13,281 nucleotides of DNA, from positions 1-13,281 of the forward strand of contig CAYUVB010000044.1 of the NCBI GenBank assembly GCA_964448055.1. The letters run 5' to 3'. The DNA is from WANQ01 sp964448055. GTDB taxonomy: Archaea; Thermoproteota; Thermoprotei_A; Sulfolobales; WANQ01. Positions 1 through 6,617 of this stretch are shown one piece after another (position 1 is the first letter of the stretch; every line of letters starts with the position of its first letter). The position numbers were made by a program, and so were the translations under genes. Below the pieces are notes generated by a model. The model was given only the letters and a program-made list of their open reading frames with translations, had not been told where the DNA came from and ran no database searches.

Positions 1-158
1 TGTGTATTTAAGTTGGCTGAATACATTATTCTTGTCTTACCCATTCCTTTTCCAAGTGTTTTCTTAAATGCTAGAAGTATATCATGTATTATATCTATCT
101 CAGATCTATACCTACGTTCATGAAGATGCTTTCGGTTATAATTATTATGCATTATCAT
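1..158 (-). CDS. Winged-helix transcriptional regulator, N-terminal part (runs off left edge)
   Basis: This 52-codon open frame is cut by the left edge of the window. After a basic N-terminus it carries the pattern RRYRSEIDIIHDILLAF, then GMGKTRIMYSANLN. That matches the opening of the small archaeal winged-helix regulators (HTH_45-like family), whose first helices usually read R-R-S-x-x-x-I-I-x-D-I-L followed by K-T-x-I-M-Y-x-A-N-L. The ATG at 158 is preferred over the in-frame ATG at 152 because a GGT-containing purine tract (AAAAGGTAG) lies directly upstream on the minus strand; an in-frame stop lies just further upstream, at 174-176. A TATA-like element lies about 25 bases before the expected transcript start. 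The family is thought to bind DNA; the target is unknown. It is divergent from the peptidase gene at 402, so it could control it, but nothing seen here proves that. Confidence 0.72.
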   Translation of the reverse strand, partial: MIMHNNYNRKHLHERRYRSEIDIIHDILLAFKKTLGKGMGKTRIMYSANLNT

Positions 159-200
159 TCTACCTTTTAGTTCCTAAACATAGAAAATAGTCAAAGAACC

Positions 201-210
201 TAATAAATAT
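201..210 (-). promoter_or_regulatory. TATA-like element for the winged-helix regulator
   Basis: On the minus strand this reads ATATTTATTA. It lies about 26 bases before a predicted transcript start near 180, giving a leader of roughly 22 bases that contains the ribosome site before the ATG at 158. This is a positional call only. Confidence 0.35.
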
Positions 211-321
211 AATGTAATGTAAACTTGATGTTAGAAAGATTTTTTCTGTAGCACACTTATACTAGTGAGATACATAGCTTACTTGTATATTTCATTGAGT
301 AGTGTATACAGTTTTTAACTA

Positions 322-333
322 TAAGATTTATAC
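322..333 (+). promoter_or_regulatory. TATA-like element for the pcp-AGOG genes
   Basis: The sequence AAGATTTATACG has an archaeal TATA core and would place a transcript start near 355, leaving a leader of about 47 bases before the ATG at 402. The 159-401 spacer between the divergent regulator and pcp holds no other feature I can support. Confidence 0.35.
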
Positions 334-401
334 GTAAGTATTTTCTAGAACTTGTTGTGACAATCTCTTAATTTGAAGATGAATTAATCTATTGTTTACC
401 A

Positions 402-1055
402 ATGAGGCTGAATGTATTGGTTCGTAGTAATATAGTTGTACTTGGATTCGATGTTTTTGGTGAAGAAATAAGTAACCCTGCATCTAGGATAGCGGAGTTA
501 TTTAATGGACTAGTAATAGGTGATTACTTGATTCACGGCCTTACAATCCCTGTATCTTATAGTAGTGTTAAGCGTAGTATCAAACTAGTGTTTGAATTAT
601 ATAGTCCTATCACTATTATTGCATTAGGATTATCTGCTTCTAAACCTCTACCAGCACTTGAACGTATAGCATTAAATTATGTTGACTCTAATTTACCTGA
701 TATCGATGGAGTAGTGTTTTCAGGTGAACATATAATACCTAATGGTCCTCTTGCTTTAGAAACCGATGTCAATATTTACAGTTTACGTAATTATCTATTG
801 GATAAAGGTATACCTATCACTATATCTTATCACGCTGGTACATATTTATGCAACTATATGTACTACCTATTACTATATGAGTCTAAGATCAAGAACATAA
901 AGTCATTATTTATACATATACCTCGTGGACGAAACGATGTTTTACAATTAATTAGATCTCGTAAAAGGTTTTCATGGTTTATAGATGAAGAACTAATGAT
1001 AAGACTTGTTGAGTTAACAATAAAATATCTTATAGAAAAAGAGATTAATCGGTAG
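402..1055 (+). CDS. pcp: Pyroglutamyl-peptidase I (pyrrolidone-carboxylate peptidase)
   Basis: This is a cytosolic cysteine peptidase (family C15) that removes N-terminal pyroglutamate from peptides. All parts of the catalytic triad are visible in their usual surroundings: Glu87 in P-A-L-E-R-I-A-L-N, Cys150 in S-Y-H-A-G-T-Y-L-C-N, and His172 in F-I-H-I-P-R-G. The N-terminal LGFDVFG (14-20) corresponds to the T-G-F-x-P-F-G strand of the family. The length of 217 residues is normal. The start is uncertain. The ATG at 402 has no obvious ribosome site. A TTG at 417 has TGAGG nine bases upstream and would give an N-terminus closer to the family norm. The gene is five bases from the downstream AGOG gene, so the two are probably co-transcribed, but no functional link is known. 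The identification is secure. Confidence 0.93.
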   Translation: MRLNVLVRSNIVVLGFDVFGEEISNPASRIAELFNGLVIGDYLIHGLTIPVSYSSVKRSIKLVFELYSPITIIALGLSASKPLPALERIALNYVDSNLPDIDGVVFSGEHIIPNGPLALETDVNIYSLRNYLLDKGIPITISYHAGTYLCNYMYYLLLYESKIKNIKSLFIHIPRGRNDVLQLIRSRKRFSWFIDEELMIRLVELTIKYLIEKEINR

Positions 1056-1060
1056 CATTC

Positions 1061-1963
1061 ATGTCCTATAGGTTAAGAATAGATAATGAAAGAGTTGAAT
1101 CATTAGCAAGAGTTATAAAGAAGATAGGCATTAATTCTATACTTAAGCTTGAAGAAAAAGATCCCCAATATCTAGCCTTAAAGGATATCTATGATTATGT
1201 CAACGATGTTGGAATTACATGCCTATTAGCCGTGTGTAATGCGCTTACAAGCTATAGGCTCAGCGGTAGTGGTGAAGAGTATTGGAAGGAATTTGCCAAT
1301 TTTATTAAATCTACACGTATTGACTTAGATCCTAGTAAGGTTGTTGATTTAGTGATAGAATTTCTCTATCATTCAAACATCAATAGATTCCTACGTGTTC
1401 AAAAAGCTTCAAGACTACGTAGACTTAAACTCTCTGGTAGACATAGATCAATAGTACATGAATGTTGTAAACTTGAACCTAATCTCCTAAGACTTAACGT
1501 TATTATAGCTGATGGTGTTAAAGCTGATCCACGCTCCAAGACCATAGTATTTGCTGTTAAGATGGCTTACTATTCGCTACGTATTAGTGGTAAGAACATA
1601 ATTCCTCCGATAGATATTAGTATACCAGTTGATAGACGTATAGCTTTGCTATCCTATACATCCAGTATATTGGAATTTGAAGGAATTGAGCCGAAGAGTC
1701 CTAGGGTTCTTGAGTTAAAGCTTTTAAGTAAATCAAGTATTATACGTGATGCATGGTTTAAAATATCGCTTCTTTCAAATATTTCACCCTTAAACATAGA
1801 CAGTCTCTTATGGGTTATCGCTAAAGGTATAGGCAACGTACCCTTACATATACTTCGTGAAAAAGCATTTAATTTCTTGATTAAAGTTTTAGGTAAAGAT
1901 AAACACTTAATAATTACTAAGTTTCTCCAAGAAATTTTCTGGAAACCTTTACCTAAGAGTTAA
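1061..1963 (+). CDS. AGOG-type N-glycosylase/DNA lyase (archaeal 8-oxoguanine DNA glycosylase)
   Basis: This enzyme of base-excision repair removes 8-oxoguanine and cleaves the abasic site by its lyase activity. The AGOG family is restricted mostly to archaea and is a divergent helix-hairpin-helix glycosylase. Family landmarks in order are: NALTSYRLSGSGEEYWKEF (60-78), SKTIVFAVKMAYYSLR (159-174), IPVDRRIALLSYTS (188-201) and PLNIDSLLWVI (243-253). Lys160 is the likely Schiff-base residue and Asp191 the likely catalytic acid. Their spacing of 31 is close to the Lys140/Asp172 pair recalled for the Pyrobaculum enzyme; the assignment to Lys160 rather than Lys167 is inference. At 300 residues it is somewhat longer than characterised AGOG proteins, with the extra mostly at the C-terminus. 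It begins five bases after pcp, with only a weak GGT ribosome site. Confidence 0.85.
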   Translation: MSYRLRIDNERVESLARVIKKIGINSILKLEEKDPQYLALKDIYDYVNDVGITCLLAVCNALTSYRLSGSGEEYWKEFANFIKSTRIDLDPSKVVDLVIEFLYHSNINRFLRVQKASRLRRLKLSGRHRSIVHECCKLEPNLLRLNVIIADGVKADPRSKTIVFAVKMAYYSLRISGKNIIPPIDISIPVDRRIALLSYTSSILEFEGIEPKSPRVLELKLLSKSSIIRDAWFKISLLSNISPLNIDSLLWVIAKGIGNVPLHILREKAFNFLIKVLGKDKHLIITKFLQEIFWKPLPKS

Positions 1964-2009
1964 AGACTTAAACCGTATAACTCTCTACTATGTTTGGGGT
2001 AGATGGAAA

Positions 2010-2378
2010 ATGAGTGAAGACCTACCGCTTTCACTGAGGATGAAATTGTATAGTAAGTATCTCAAGATGCTAAAGGAGAAAGAGGAGCATGATCGCGGAG
2101 AAGTAAAGTCTCCTAAAGACATAGTATTAGAACATGTAGTTGATGAACGAGCTCGCGAACTTCTAAGACAAGCTGAAGAACAATATCCTGAAGCAACTAA
2201 TTACGCTATAAGTGTTGTAGCCGAGCTTATCAAACAAGGAGTTATAAAGGAGATAGATGGCGAGCTAATGTTAGCATTACTTAACCGCTTAGGCGTCCCT
2301 GTTCGCCCAGAGGTTAGAATAAGATTTGTTAAACGCGGTGGAAGAGAGGTAAGCCTTAAAGAATATTTGGAAGATTGA
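2010..2378 (+). CDS. Small PDCD5-like (COG2118-like) protein, putative nucleic-acid binder
   Basis: This is a 122-residue, highly charged and probably helical protein. The first 35 residues form a Lys/Glu-rich helix. The middle runs V-V-D-E-R-A-R-E-L-L, then a Y-P-E-A helix start, then V-V-A-E-L-I-K-Q-G-V-I-K-E-I and L-M-L-A-L-L-N-R-L, ending in a basic strand R-I-R-F-V-K-R-G. This order (S/D-x-x-A-R-x-x-L, a P-E helix, a Q/K-x-G turn, an I-L helix, a V/I-x-F-x-R-R tail) resembles the three-helix bundle of the PDCD5 family, which includes archaeal DNA-binding proteins. Identity is low and this was judged by eye only, so it may be a diverged paralogue or an unrelated crenarchaeal family. It follows AGOG by 46 bases; a GGGGT/AGATGG tract precedes the ATG. 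No enzymatic motif or membrane segment is visible. Confidence 0.6.
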   Translation: MSEDLPLSLRMKLYSKYLKMLKEKEEHDRGEVKSPKDIVLEHVVDERARELLRQAEEQYPEATNYAISVVAELIKQGVIKEIDGELMLALLNRLGVPVRPEVRIRFVKRGGREVSLKEYLED

Positions 2379-2445
2379 AAGATTTCATGAGATATAATTT
2401 CTTGTACAATAAAACGTAACTATCGTTCTATACAATTAGGGTTAT

Positions 2446-2455
2446 CTTTAAAATT
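2446..2455 (+). promoter_or_regulatory. TATA-like element for the mtrH-metF genes
   Basis: The sequence TCTTTAAAAT sits in a 134-base spacer and predicts a transcript start near 2477. The 36-base leader would contain the GGTG ribosome site at 2504-2507, five bases before the ATG at 2513. I see no corrinoid or S-adenosylmethionine riboswitch motif in the spacer. Confidence 0.4.
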
Positions 2456-2512
2456 CTAGTGAAACTTATGCATCGTTATCAGTAAAATACTCATACCTTA
2501 ATGGGTGCAGTC

Positions 2513-3069
2513 ATGGACGTGAAGAATACCCTTAGACCTAAATTTAGAGCACAACAGTTAACTATCGAAATAGGTGGAGTAAGGATAGGAGGGCAACCTG
2601 GTGACAATCCTACACTTCTCGTAGGAAGTATATTTTACCATGGCGATAAATTATTAGTTGATGAAGTAAAAGGCATTATCGACAAAGAATTATCCAAAAA
2701 AGTAATTGAGGATGCTTTAGGTATAGCAGAGGAATATGGTCTTTACTTTGCTTTAGACGTAATATTTCCTACCCCTGAAAGCGTTGATAATATATTACCA
2801 TTTATATCCGAGCTTGATGTCCCTGTACTATTTCTTGATTCACCAGATAGTAAAGCTAGGATTAGAGCATATAGTTTATCAAGAGAATTAGGTTTAACTC
2901 ACCGTGTAGTAGCTAACGGTATATATGTAAATANNNNNNNNNNNNNNNNNNNNNNNNNNNNNNNNNNNNNNNNNNNNNNNNNNNNNNNNNNNNNNNNNNN
3001 NNNNNNNNNNNNNNNNNNNNNNNNNNNNNNNNNCTTAAGAAAGTTCAACAATTATTTGTGAAAACATAA
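2513..3069 (+). CDS. MtrH-like methyl-pterin:corrinoid methyltransferase, interrupted by an assembly gap
   Basis: This is a homologue of subunit H of tetrahydromethanopterin S-methyltransferase, a TIM-barrel enzyme that moves a methyl group from N5 of a reduced pterin to the Co(I) of a corrinoid. Diagnostic signatures near the N-terminus are the E-I-G-G-V-R-I-G-G-Q-P-G-D strand-loop, T-L-L-V-G-S-I-F-Y-H-G-D, and later L-F-L-D-S-P-D-S. About 140 residues precede the 100-N gap; MtrH proteins are about 300 residues, so roughly half is missing and the true gap is probably well over 100 bases. After the gap I take the frame giving LKKVQQLFVKT and a stop at 3067-3069, because it runs up to the metF ribosome site; a second frame stops at 3061 and cannot be excluded. 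The start at 2513 is preferred over the ATG at 2501 because GGTG lies five bases upstream. No other Mtr subunits are nearby, which fits a soluble methyltransferase serving the corrinoid protein at 5854-6522. Confidence 0.85.
2934..3033. other. Scaffold gap (100 N) inside the MtrH-like gene
   Basis: Exactly 100 unknown bases, a common placeholder length. The protein on the left stops near half the usual MtrH length, so the real missing stretch is likely several hundred bases, if the gene is intact. Confidence 0.95.
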
Positions 3070-3080
3070 AGGTGTAGTAA

Positions 3081-4190
3081 ATGACAACGACCATAATATT
3101 GTTTAAAGAACCACCAGTAAAGGGTTGTCCTAAGCTAATGTATAATGGTCCTTGTGGAGGAGGTAGTGGTAATGTATGTGAAGTCACACGAGGAGAATGC
3201 CCTTGGGTTAAATTATATGAAGCTAATCCAGGCCATGAACTCTTTAACAAGATAGTATTAGATCACGGATTTAGTATACGGGACTATATACCAAAACCAC
3301 GGAAACCTCAATCTAAGCTTCTCTCAATGATTAATCAGGGAAGAAAAGTTTTAACATATGAGTATGTTACTGGATACAATGCTGATAGCAAAGTAATACT
3401 TAAACACATGCAAAAGTTAGCAGGAATATATGATGCTCTAAACTTTATAGATACACCTTTAGGCTTACCACATACAGATCCGTTAGCTTTAGCCATATTA
3501 GCAAAGAATCTGGGCATTGAAACAGTAGTACAAGTTTCATGTAAGGATAAAAGTCGTAATTTCCTTGTATCGTATATATTAGCATTAATGTTGCATGATA
3601 TAAAGAATATGCTTGCTATAACTGGTGATTGGATTCATTTGGGAGGAGACAAGAGAGCTAAACCTGTATTCGATTTAGATGCAATTAGATTAGTGTACTT
3701 GGTCAGATTACTTTCTGATTTAGGAGTTGACTATCGTGGCAGAAAGATTCATGGCGGTAAAATATTACATGTTGGTGTAGCTGTAAATCCTTACTTTAAG
3801 CCACTAGACCTGGAGGTAAAAAGGACTATTAGGAAGTATCTTGCTGGTGCAGAATTTCTGGAGACTCAGCCAGTATTTGATGTTAGGGTTCTTAACGAAT
3901 TTGTTAAGAAATTATTACAAGCCAACATAGATATACCGATAATACCTTCAATAATATATATCGATAACCCTGAAATCATACCATTATTAGAGAATTTTGC
4001 TAGAGTGAATGTGCCACATGATTATATAGAGGCTGTTAAGCGTGGCAGAGATACTACAATAGATCATCTAGCCAGACTTGCTGAAAATATACTGTCATTA
4101 GAACATATAAGCGGTATCCATGTGTTAACCATGGGTAATATTAATGTTGCAGTAGAGTTAGGAAACAGAATTAGAAAACTTATTTCCTAG
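3081..4190 (+). CDS. metF: Methylenetetrahydrofolate reductase (MetF) with N-terminal MetV-like cysteine domain
   Basis: This is a TIM-barrel flavoprotein expected to reduce 5,10-methylene-pterin to 5-methyl-pterin, the methyl source for the MtrH-like enzyme encoded just upstream. The C-terminal 290 residues carry the MetF pattern: T-Y-E-Y-V (92-96, a candidate for the active-site Glu strand), then V-Q-V-S-C-K-D-K-S-R-N, L-A-I-T-G-D, and an F-L-E-T-Q-P-V-F-D motif that matches the family's Q-x-x-F-D. Residues 13-45 are a small Cys domain (C16, C25, C33, C40; core C-P-K-L-M-Y-N-G-P-C-G-G) like the MetV partner of acetogen MetF, here joined in one chain ahead of the barrel. These cysteines may bind zinc or an iron-sulfur cluster; the electron donor is unknown. 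A GGTG ribosome site lies six bases before the ATG. The last 33 bases overlap the end of the convergent activator gene. Confidence 0.88.
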   Translation: MTTTIILFKEPPVKGCPKLMYNGPCGGGSGNVCEVTRGECPWVKLYEANPGHELFNKIVLDHGFSIRDYIPKPRKPQSKLLSMINQGRKVLTYEYVTGYNADSKVILKHMQKLAGIYDALNFIDTPLGLPHTDPLALAILAKNLGIETVVQVSCKDKSRNFLVSYILALMLHDIKNMLAITGDWIHLGGDKRAKPVFDLDAIRLVYLVRLLSDLGVDYRGRKIHGGKILHVGVAVNPYFKPLDLEVKRTIRKYLAGAEFLETQPVFDVRVLNEFVKKLLQANIDIPIIPSIIYIDNPEIIPLLENFARVNVPHDYIEAVKRGRDTTIDHLARLAENILSLEHISGIHVLTMGNINVAVELGNRIRKLIS

Positions 4191-5861
4191 ACTCAAGTTT
4201 TCTATCCATAAGGAAGTAAATTCAGGTGTACTTGCTAAGTCTACTACATTGGCTTTGGATACAAATTCACGCATATACTCGTTATGATCTCTATCCAATA
4301 CTAGTACCTTTAATCCTGCAAGTACAGCATCACCTATAGTTATAATTCTATCCTTGCTTATTGGTGGAATCAATCCTAGTAATAACAAGTCCTCAACGTT
4401 AATACTTGAACCGAAGAATCCCGTCACATAGACCCACTTTATAGCATTAATACTTATACCTGATTTATTTAGTAGTATTTGCCATCCGGTTTTAATCGCT
4501 GCGATGGCTTTTTGTATCTCTCTTAAATCCTTTTGTGAAAATAGTATTGGTTTACCAGTAGCTGTTTCAGCTTCATCAACGATTACTATATTTTTAATAC
4601 CATTAATTCTTTGATAGCCTTTTACAATTTTGCCATTAGATGATATAAAGCCTTGTCTTAATAGTTCTGCTACTAAGCTTATTATACCTGAACCGATAAG
4701 TCCCACGGGTTTCCCTCTTCCCTCAACATGATACCTTATTATTGGTTTTCCTTCATAGTCTGTACCAATTATTTCAATTCTACTTATGCCTGGTTGATAT
4801 ATGCCTGCACCAGACTCTATATGACCTTCGAATGCTGGTCCTGCAGGTGCGCTTGTTGCATATATTGGATCGCTATTCCTATCAGTTACAATTATTATCT
4901 CAGTATTAGTTCCTATATCTATTATCATGTACGGTTTATCAAGATCCATGTACTCGGTTAAAGCTAAATCTGCATAAGCATCACCACCTACGAACCCCCC
5001 TATTAGGGGCATAACATATGCTGGTGTCTTTGATGAAATTTCTAAATCTATGAATGGTCCTTTAATATATGGTTGGAAAGGTTTAACAGCTAATTGCTCC
5101 AATGGCAGTCCTAACAAGAGACTCTCCATAACACTATTTCCAGCAATAACTATGAGTGATAAATCTTCCTTTACAAGGTCTTGTATTTTCTTCCTTAATG
5201 TTGATTTCATCTCATATCTTAATCTCGGGTCTAATGCACTCGATAATCTTGTTATAATATCTAGACCATATCTTACTAATGGATTTAACTCTACTCCTTC
5301 TCTGATAACATTACCTCTCCTATCTATCACTTGATATGCTATCTTTGTTGTACCTAAATCTATCAATAAAATTAGACCAGACTCATCGCTAGTACACCCC
5401 ATTACAAGATCAAAAACACTTACATAGTACCTACACATTTCATCTATAAGTTCTCGACGCATAAGTATAGGGATTCTACCTTCATCCTTAGGGTAATGTC
5501 GTCTCAACTCTATTAGTTTGTATATCGGGTCTATTTTCTTTATATCTACACTTAATGTTAATTTTGAGACATTTAGTATTGGTTTATATATTAGCTCCAC
5601 ATAAGTTTCCCCTAAAACTAGTGTTTGACAAGCCAGTCTTAGACCATTACCTATTCTTCTAGCAAGCTCATTACCTGTTGGAGGAGATACATTACCATTT
5701 ACTTTAACGATACATTGACCACATAGTCCTCTTCCACCACAAGGTAAAGGTAGTAATCCCTTACTAGCGAGTAATTTACCTAAGTTCTCACCACTACGAG
5801 CTTCTATAACGTGTATTTTACCATCAGTATCTCTTACCTTTACTTTAACATATCTATTCAC
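4158..5861 (-). CDS. RACo-like ATP-dependent reductive activator of corrinoid protein (2Fe-2S plus ASKHA domains)
   Basis: The 567-residue protein has the layout of RACo, the activator that uses ATP binding to drive one-electron reduction of inactive Co(II) corrinoid to Co(I). Residues 1-90 are a plant-type 2Fe-2S ferredoxin with ligands C41, C47, C50 and C78. A linker and middle domain follow. From about 164 comes the ASKHA ATPase-like region (DUF4445/RACo C-terminal): D-L-G-T-T (168-172), D-I-G-T-N-T-E (315-321), S-A-P-A-G-P-A-F-E-G (337-346), the F-S-Q-K-D-L-R helix from 441, V-T-G-F-F-G-S-S (479-486) and G-D-A-x-x-A-G (510-516). It lacks the C-terminal 4Fe-4S pair typical of RamA. The start is a GTG at 5861 that overlaps the corrinoid gene stop by eight bases, so translation is probably coupled and the target is almost certainly that corrinoid protein. 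Gene symbol withheld because the family has several names. Confidence 0.9.
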   Translation of the reverse strand: MNRYVKVKVRDTDGKIHVIEARSGENLGKLLASKGLLPLPCGGRGLCGQCIVKVNGNVSPPTGNELARRIGNGLRLACQTLVLGETYVELIYKPILNVSKLTLSVDIKKIDPIYKLIELRRHYPKDEGRIPILMRRELIDEMCRYYVSVFDLVMGCTSDESGLILLIDLGTTKIAYQVIDRRGNVIREGVELNPLVRYGLDIITRLSSALDPRLRYEMKSTLRKKIQDLVKEDLSLIVIAGNSVMESLLLGLPLEQLAVKPFQPYIKGPFIDLEISSKTPAYVMPLIGGFVGGDAYADLALTEYMDLDKPYMIIDIGTNTEIIIVTDRNSDPIYATSAPAGPAFEGHIESGAGIYQPGISRIEIIGTDYEGKPIIRYHVEGRGKPVGLIGSGIISLVAELLRQGFISSNGKIVKGYQRINGIKNIVIVDEAETATGKPILFSQKDLREIQKAIAAIKTGWQILLNKSGISINAIKWVYVTGFFGSSINVEDLLLLGLIPPISKDRIITIGDAVLAGLKVLVLDRDHNEYMREFVSKANVVDLASTPEFTSLWIENLSLGNKFSNSVS

Positions 5862-6522
5862 TACTTATCATCTCTGCGTACCTATTCAGAATTCTGATGG
5901 CTTCTACGGCATTCTTAGCCCAAGCATCTGCGCCTATTTCCTTAGCGAATTCCTCCGAGGTCGGCGCACCACCTATTATAATGAATACTTTCTTCCTTAA
6001 GCCTCTTTTTTCAACCTCTTTTATAACCTCTTCCATGTACCTCATAGTGGTTGTAAGTAACGCACTCATACCTAAGACATGTGGTTTATATTTCTCTATT
6101 GCTTCGATGAATTTCTCTGCTGATACGTCTACACCTAAATCTATTACCTCATGACCTACCGCTTGAAGCATTACCTTAACTATGGTTTTACCTATATCAT
6201 GTACATCTCCCTTAACAGTACCTAATACAATACGTAGACGCTTCCTACCCAGACCTACACCTTTCGCCTCCTCCTTTAATTTTGGTTCAAGCATCTTCAT
6301 TGCATCCTTGAATATCTCTGCTGCTTCGATCAGTTCTGCAATAAAGTATTCTCCTTCTTCATATAACTTGCCTATTTCCCTCATAGCTTCACTCATGGAC
6401 TCTAATACTATCTTAGATGCCGGGATTCCTTGACTAAGAGCTTTCCTAATGTTTTCTAATACACATTCACCATCAAGGTTAATTAGGCATTCCTTGATTA
6501 CCTCTAAAAGCTTGTCGGACAT
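5854..6522 (-). CDS. Corrinoid (B12-binding) methyl-carrier protein, MtaC/MtbC-like
   Basis: This soluble methyl carrier is expected to hold a cobamide whose cobalt is alternately methylated and demethylated. Residues 1-85 form the helical B12-binding-2 cap domain. The Rossmann-like B12 domain follows, with the base-off/His-on signature G-D-V-H-D-I-G (105-111; His108 is the lower cobalt ligand), then G-M-S-A-L-L-T-T (151-158) and I-I-I-G-G-A-P-T-S (181-189). At 222 residues it has the standard size of methyltransferase corrinoid proteins. The start at 6522 is chosen over an in-frame ATG at 6600 because GGGAGGA ends five bases before it and the family begins at about this point; the 26 upstream residues look unlike protein and overlap the promoter. 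It forms an operon with the RACo-like activator and is divergent from the core methionine synthase. No dedicated methylamine or methanol methyltransferase is adjacent. Confidence 0.92.
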   Translation of the reverse strand: MSDKLLEVIKECLINLDGECVLENIRKALSQGIPASKIVLESMSEAMREIGKLYEEGEYFIAELIEAAEIFKDAMKMLEPKLKEEAKGVGLGRKRLRIVLGTVKGDVHDIGKTIVKVMLQAVGHEVIDLGVDVSAEKFIEAIEKYKPHVLGMSALLTTTMRYMEEVIKEVEKRGLRKKVFIIIGGAPTSEEFAKEIGADAWAKNAVEAIRILNRYAEMISSE

Positions 6523-6570
6523 TATTATCCTCCCAGTATATACACATCTTATTCTTAACAATGAAGGTAT

Positions 6571-6581
6571 TGTTTTTAAGC
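6571..6581. promoter_or_regulatory. Shared TATA-like element for divergent corrinoid and core metE genes
   Basis: The plus strand reads TGTTTTTAAGC and the minus strand GCTTAAAAACA; both are acceptable archaeal TATA boxes. Read rightward it predicts a start near 6602, 16 bases before the ATG at 6618, with a GAGGTG ribosome site in between. Read leftward it predicts a start near 6549, 27 bases before the ATG at 6522, with GGGAGGA in between. The whole spacer is 95 bases. Two overlapping promoters remain possible. Confidence 0.45.
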
Positions 6582-6617
6582 TATTATCATTATTAGTCAT
6601 GCTGTAGAGGTGTAGTC

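Noticed and set aside
159..401. Operator palindrome between the divergent regulator and pcp
   Set aside because: Short inverted pieces such as CACT...AGTG occur, but they are too weak and too near chance in A+T-rich DNA to call.
2379..2512. Cobalamin or S-adenosylmethionine riboswitch before the methyl-transfer genes
   Set aside because: The spacer is A+T-rich, without the B12-box or any stable stem set; only a TATA-like element and ribosome site are seen.
3035..3250. Minus-strand open frame across the start of metF
   Set aside because: Antisense to the conserved MetV-like cysteine domain; its protein resembles nothing.
5050..5334. Plus-strand open frames opposite the activator and corrinoid genes (also near 4728-4961, 5897-6154 and 6182-6433)
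   Set aside because: Antisense to strongly recognised genes, with low-complexity composition and no ribosome sites.
5854..6600. Longer corrinoid protein starting at the ATG at 6600
   Set aside because: The extra 26 residues cover the promoter region and do not fit the family; the ATG at 6522 has a strong GGGAGGA site.
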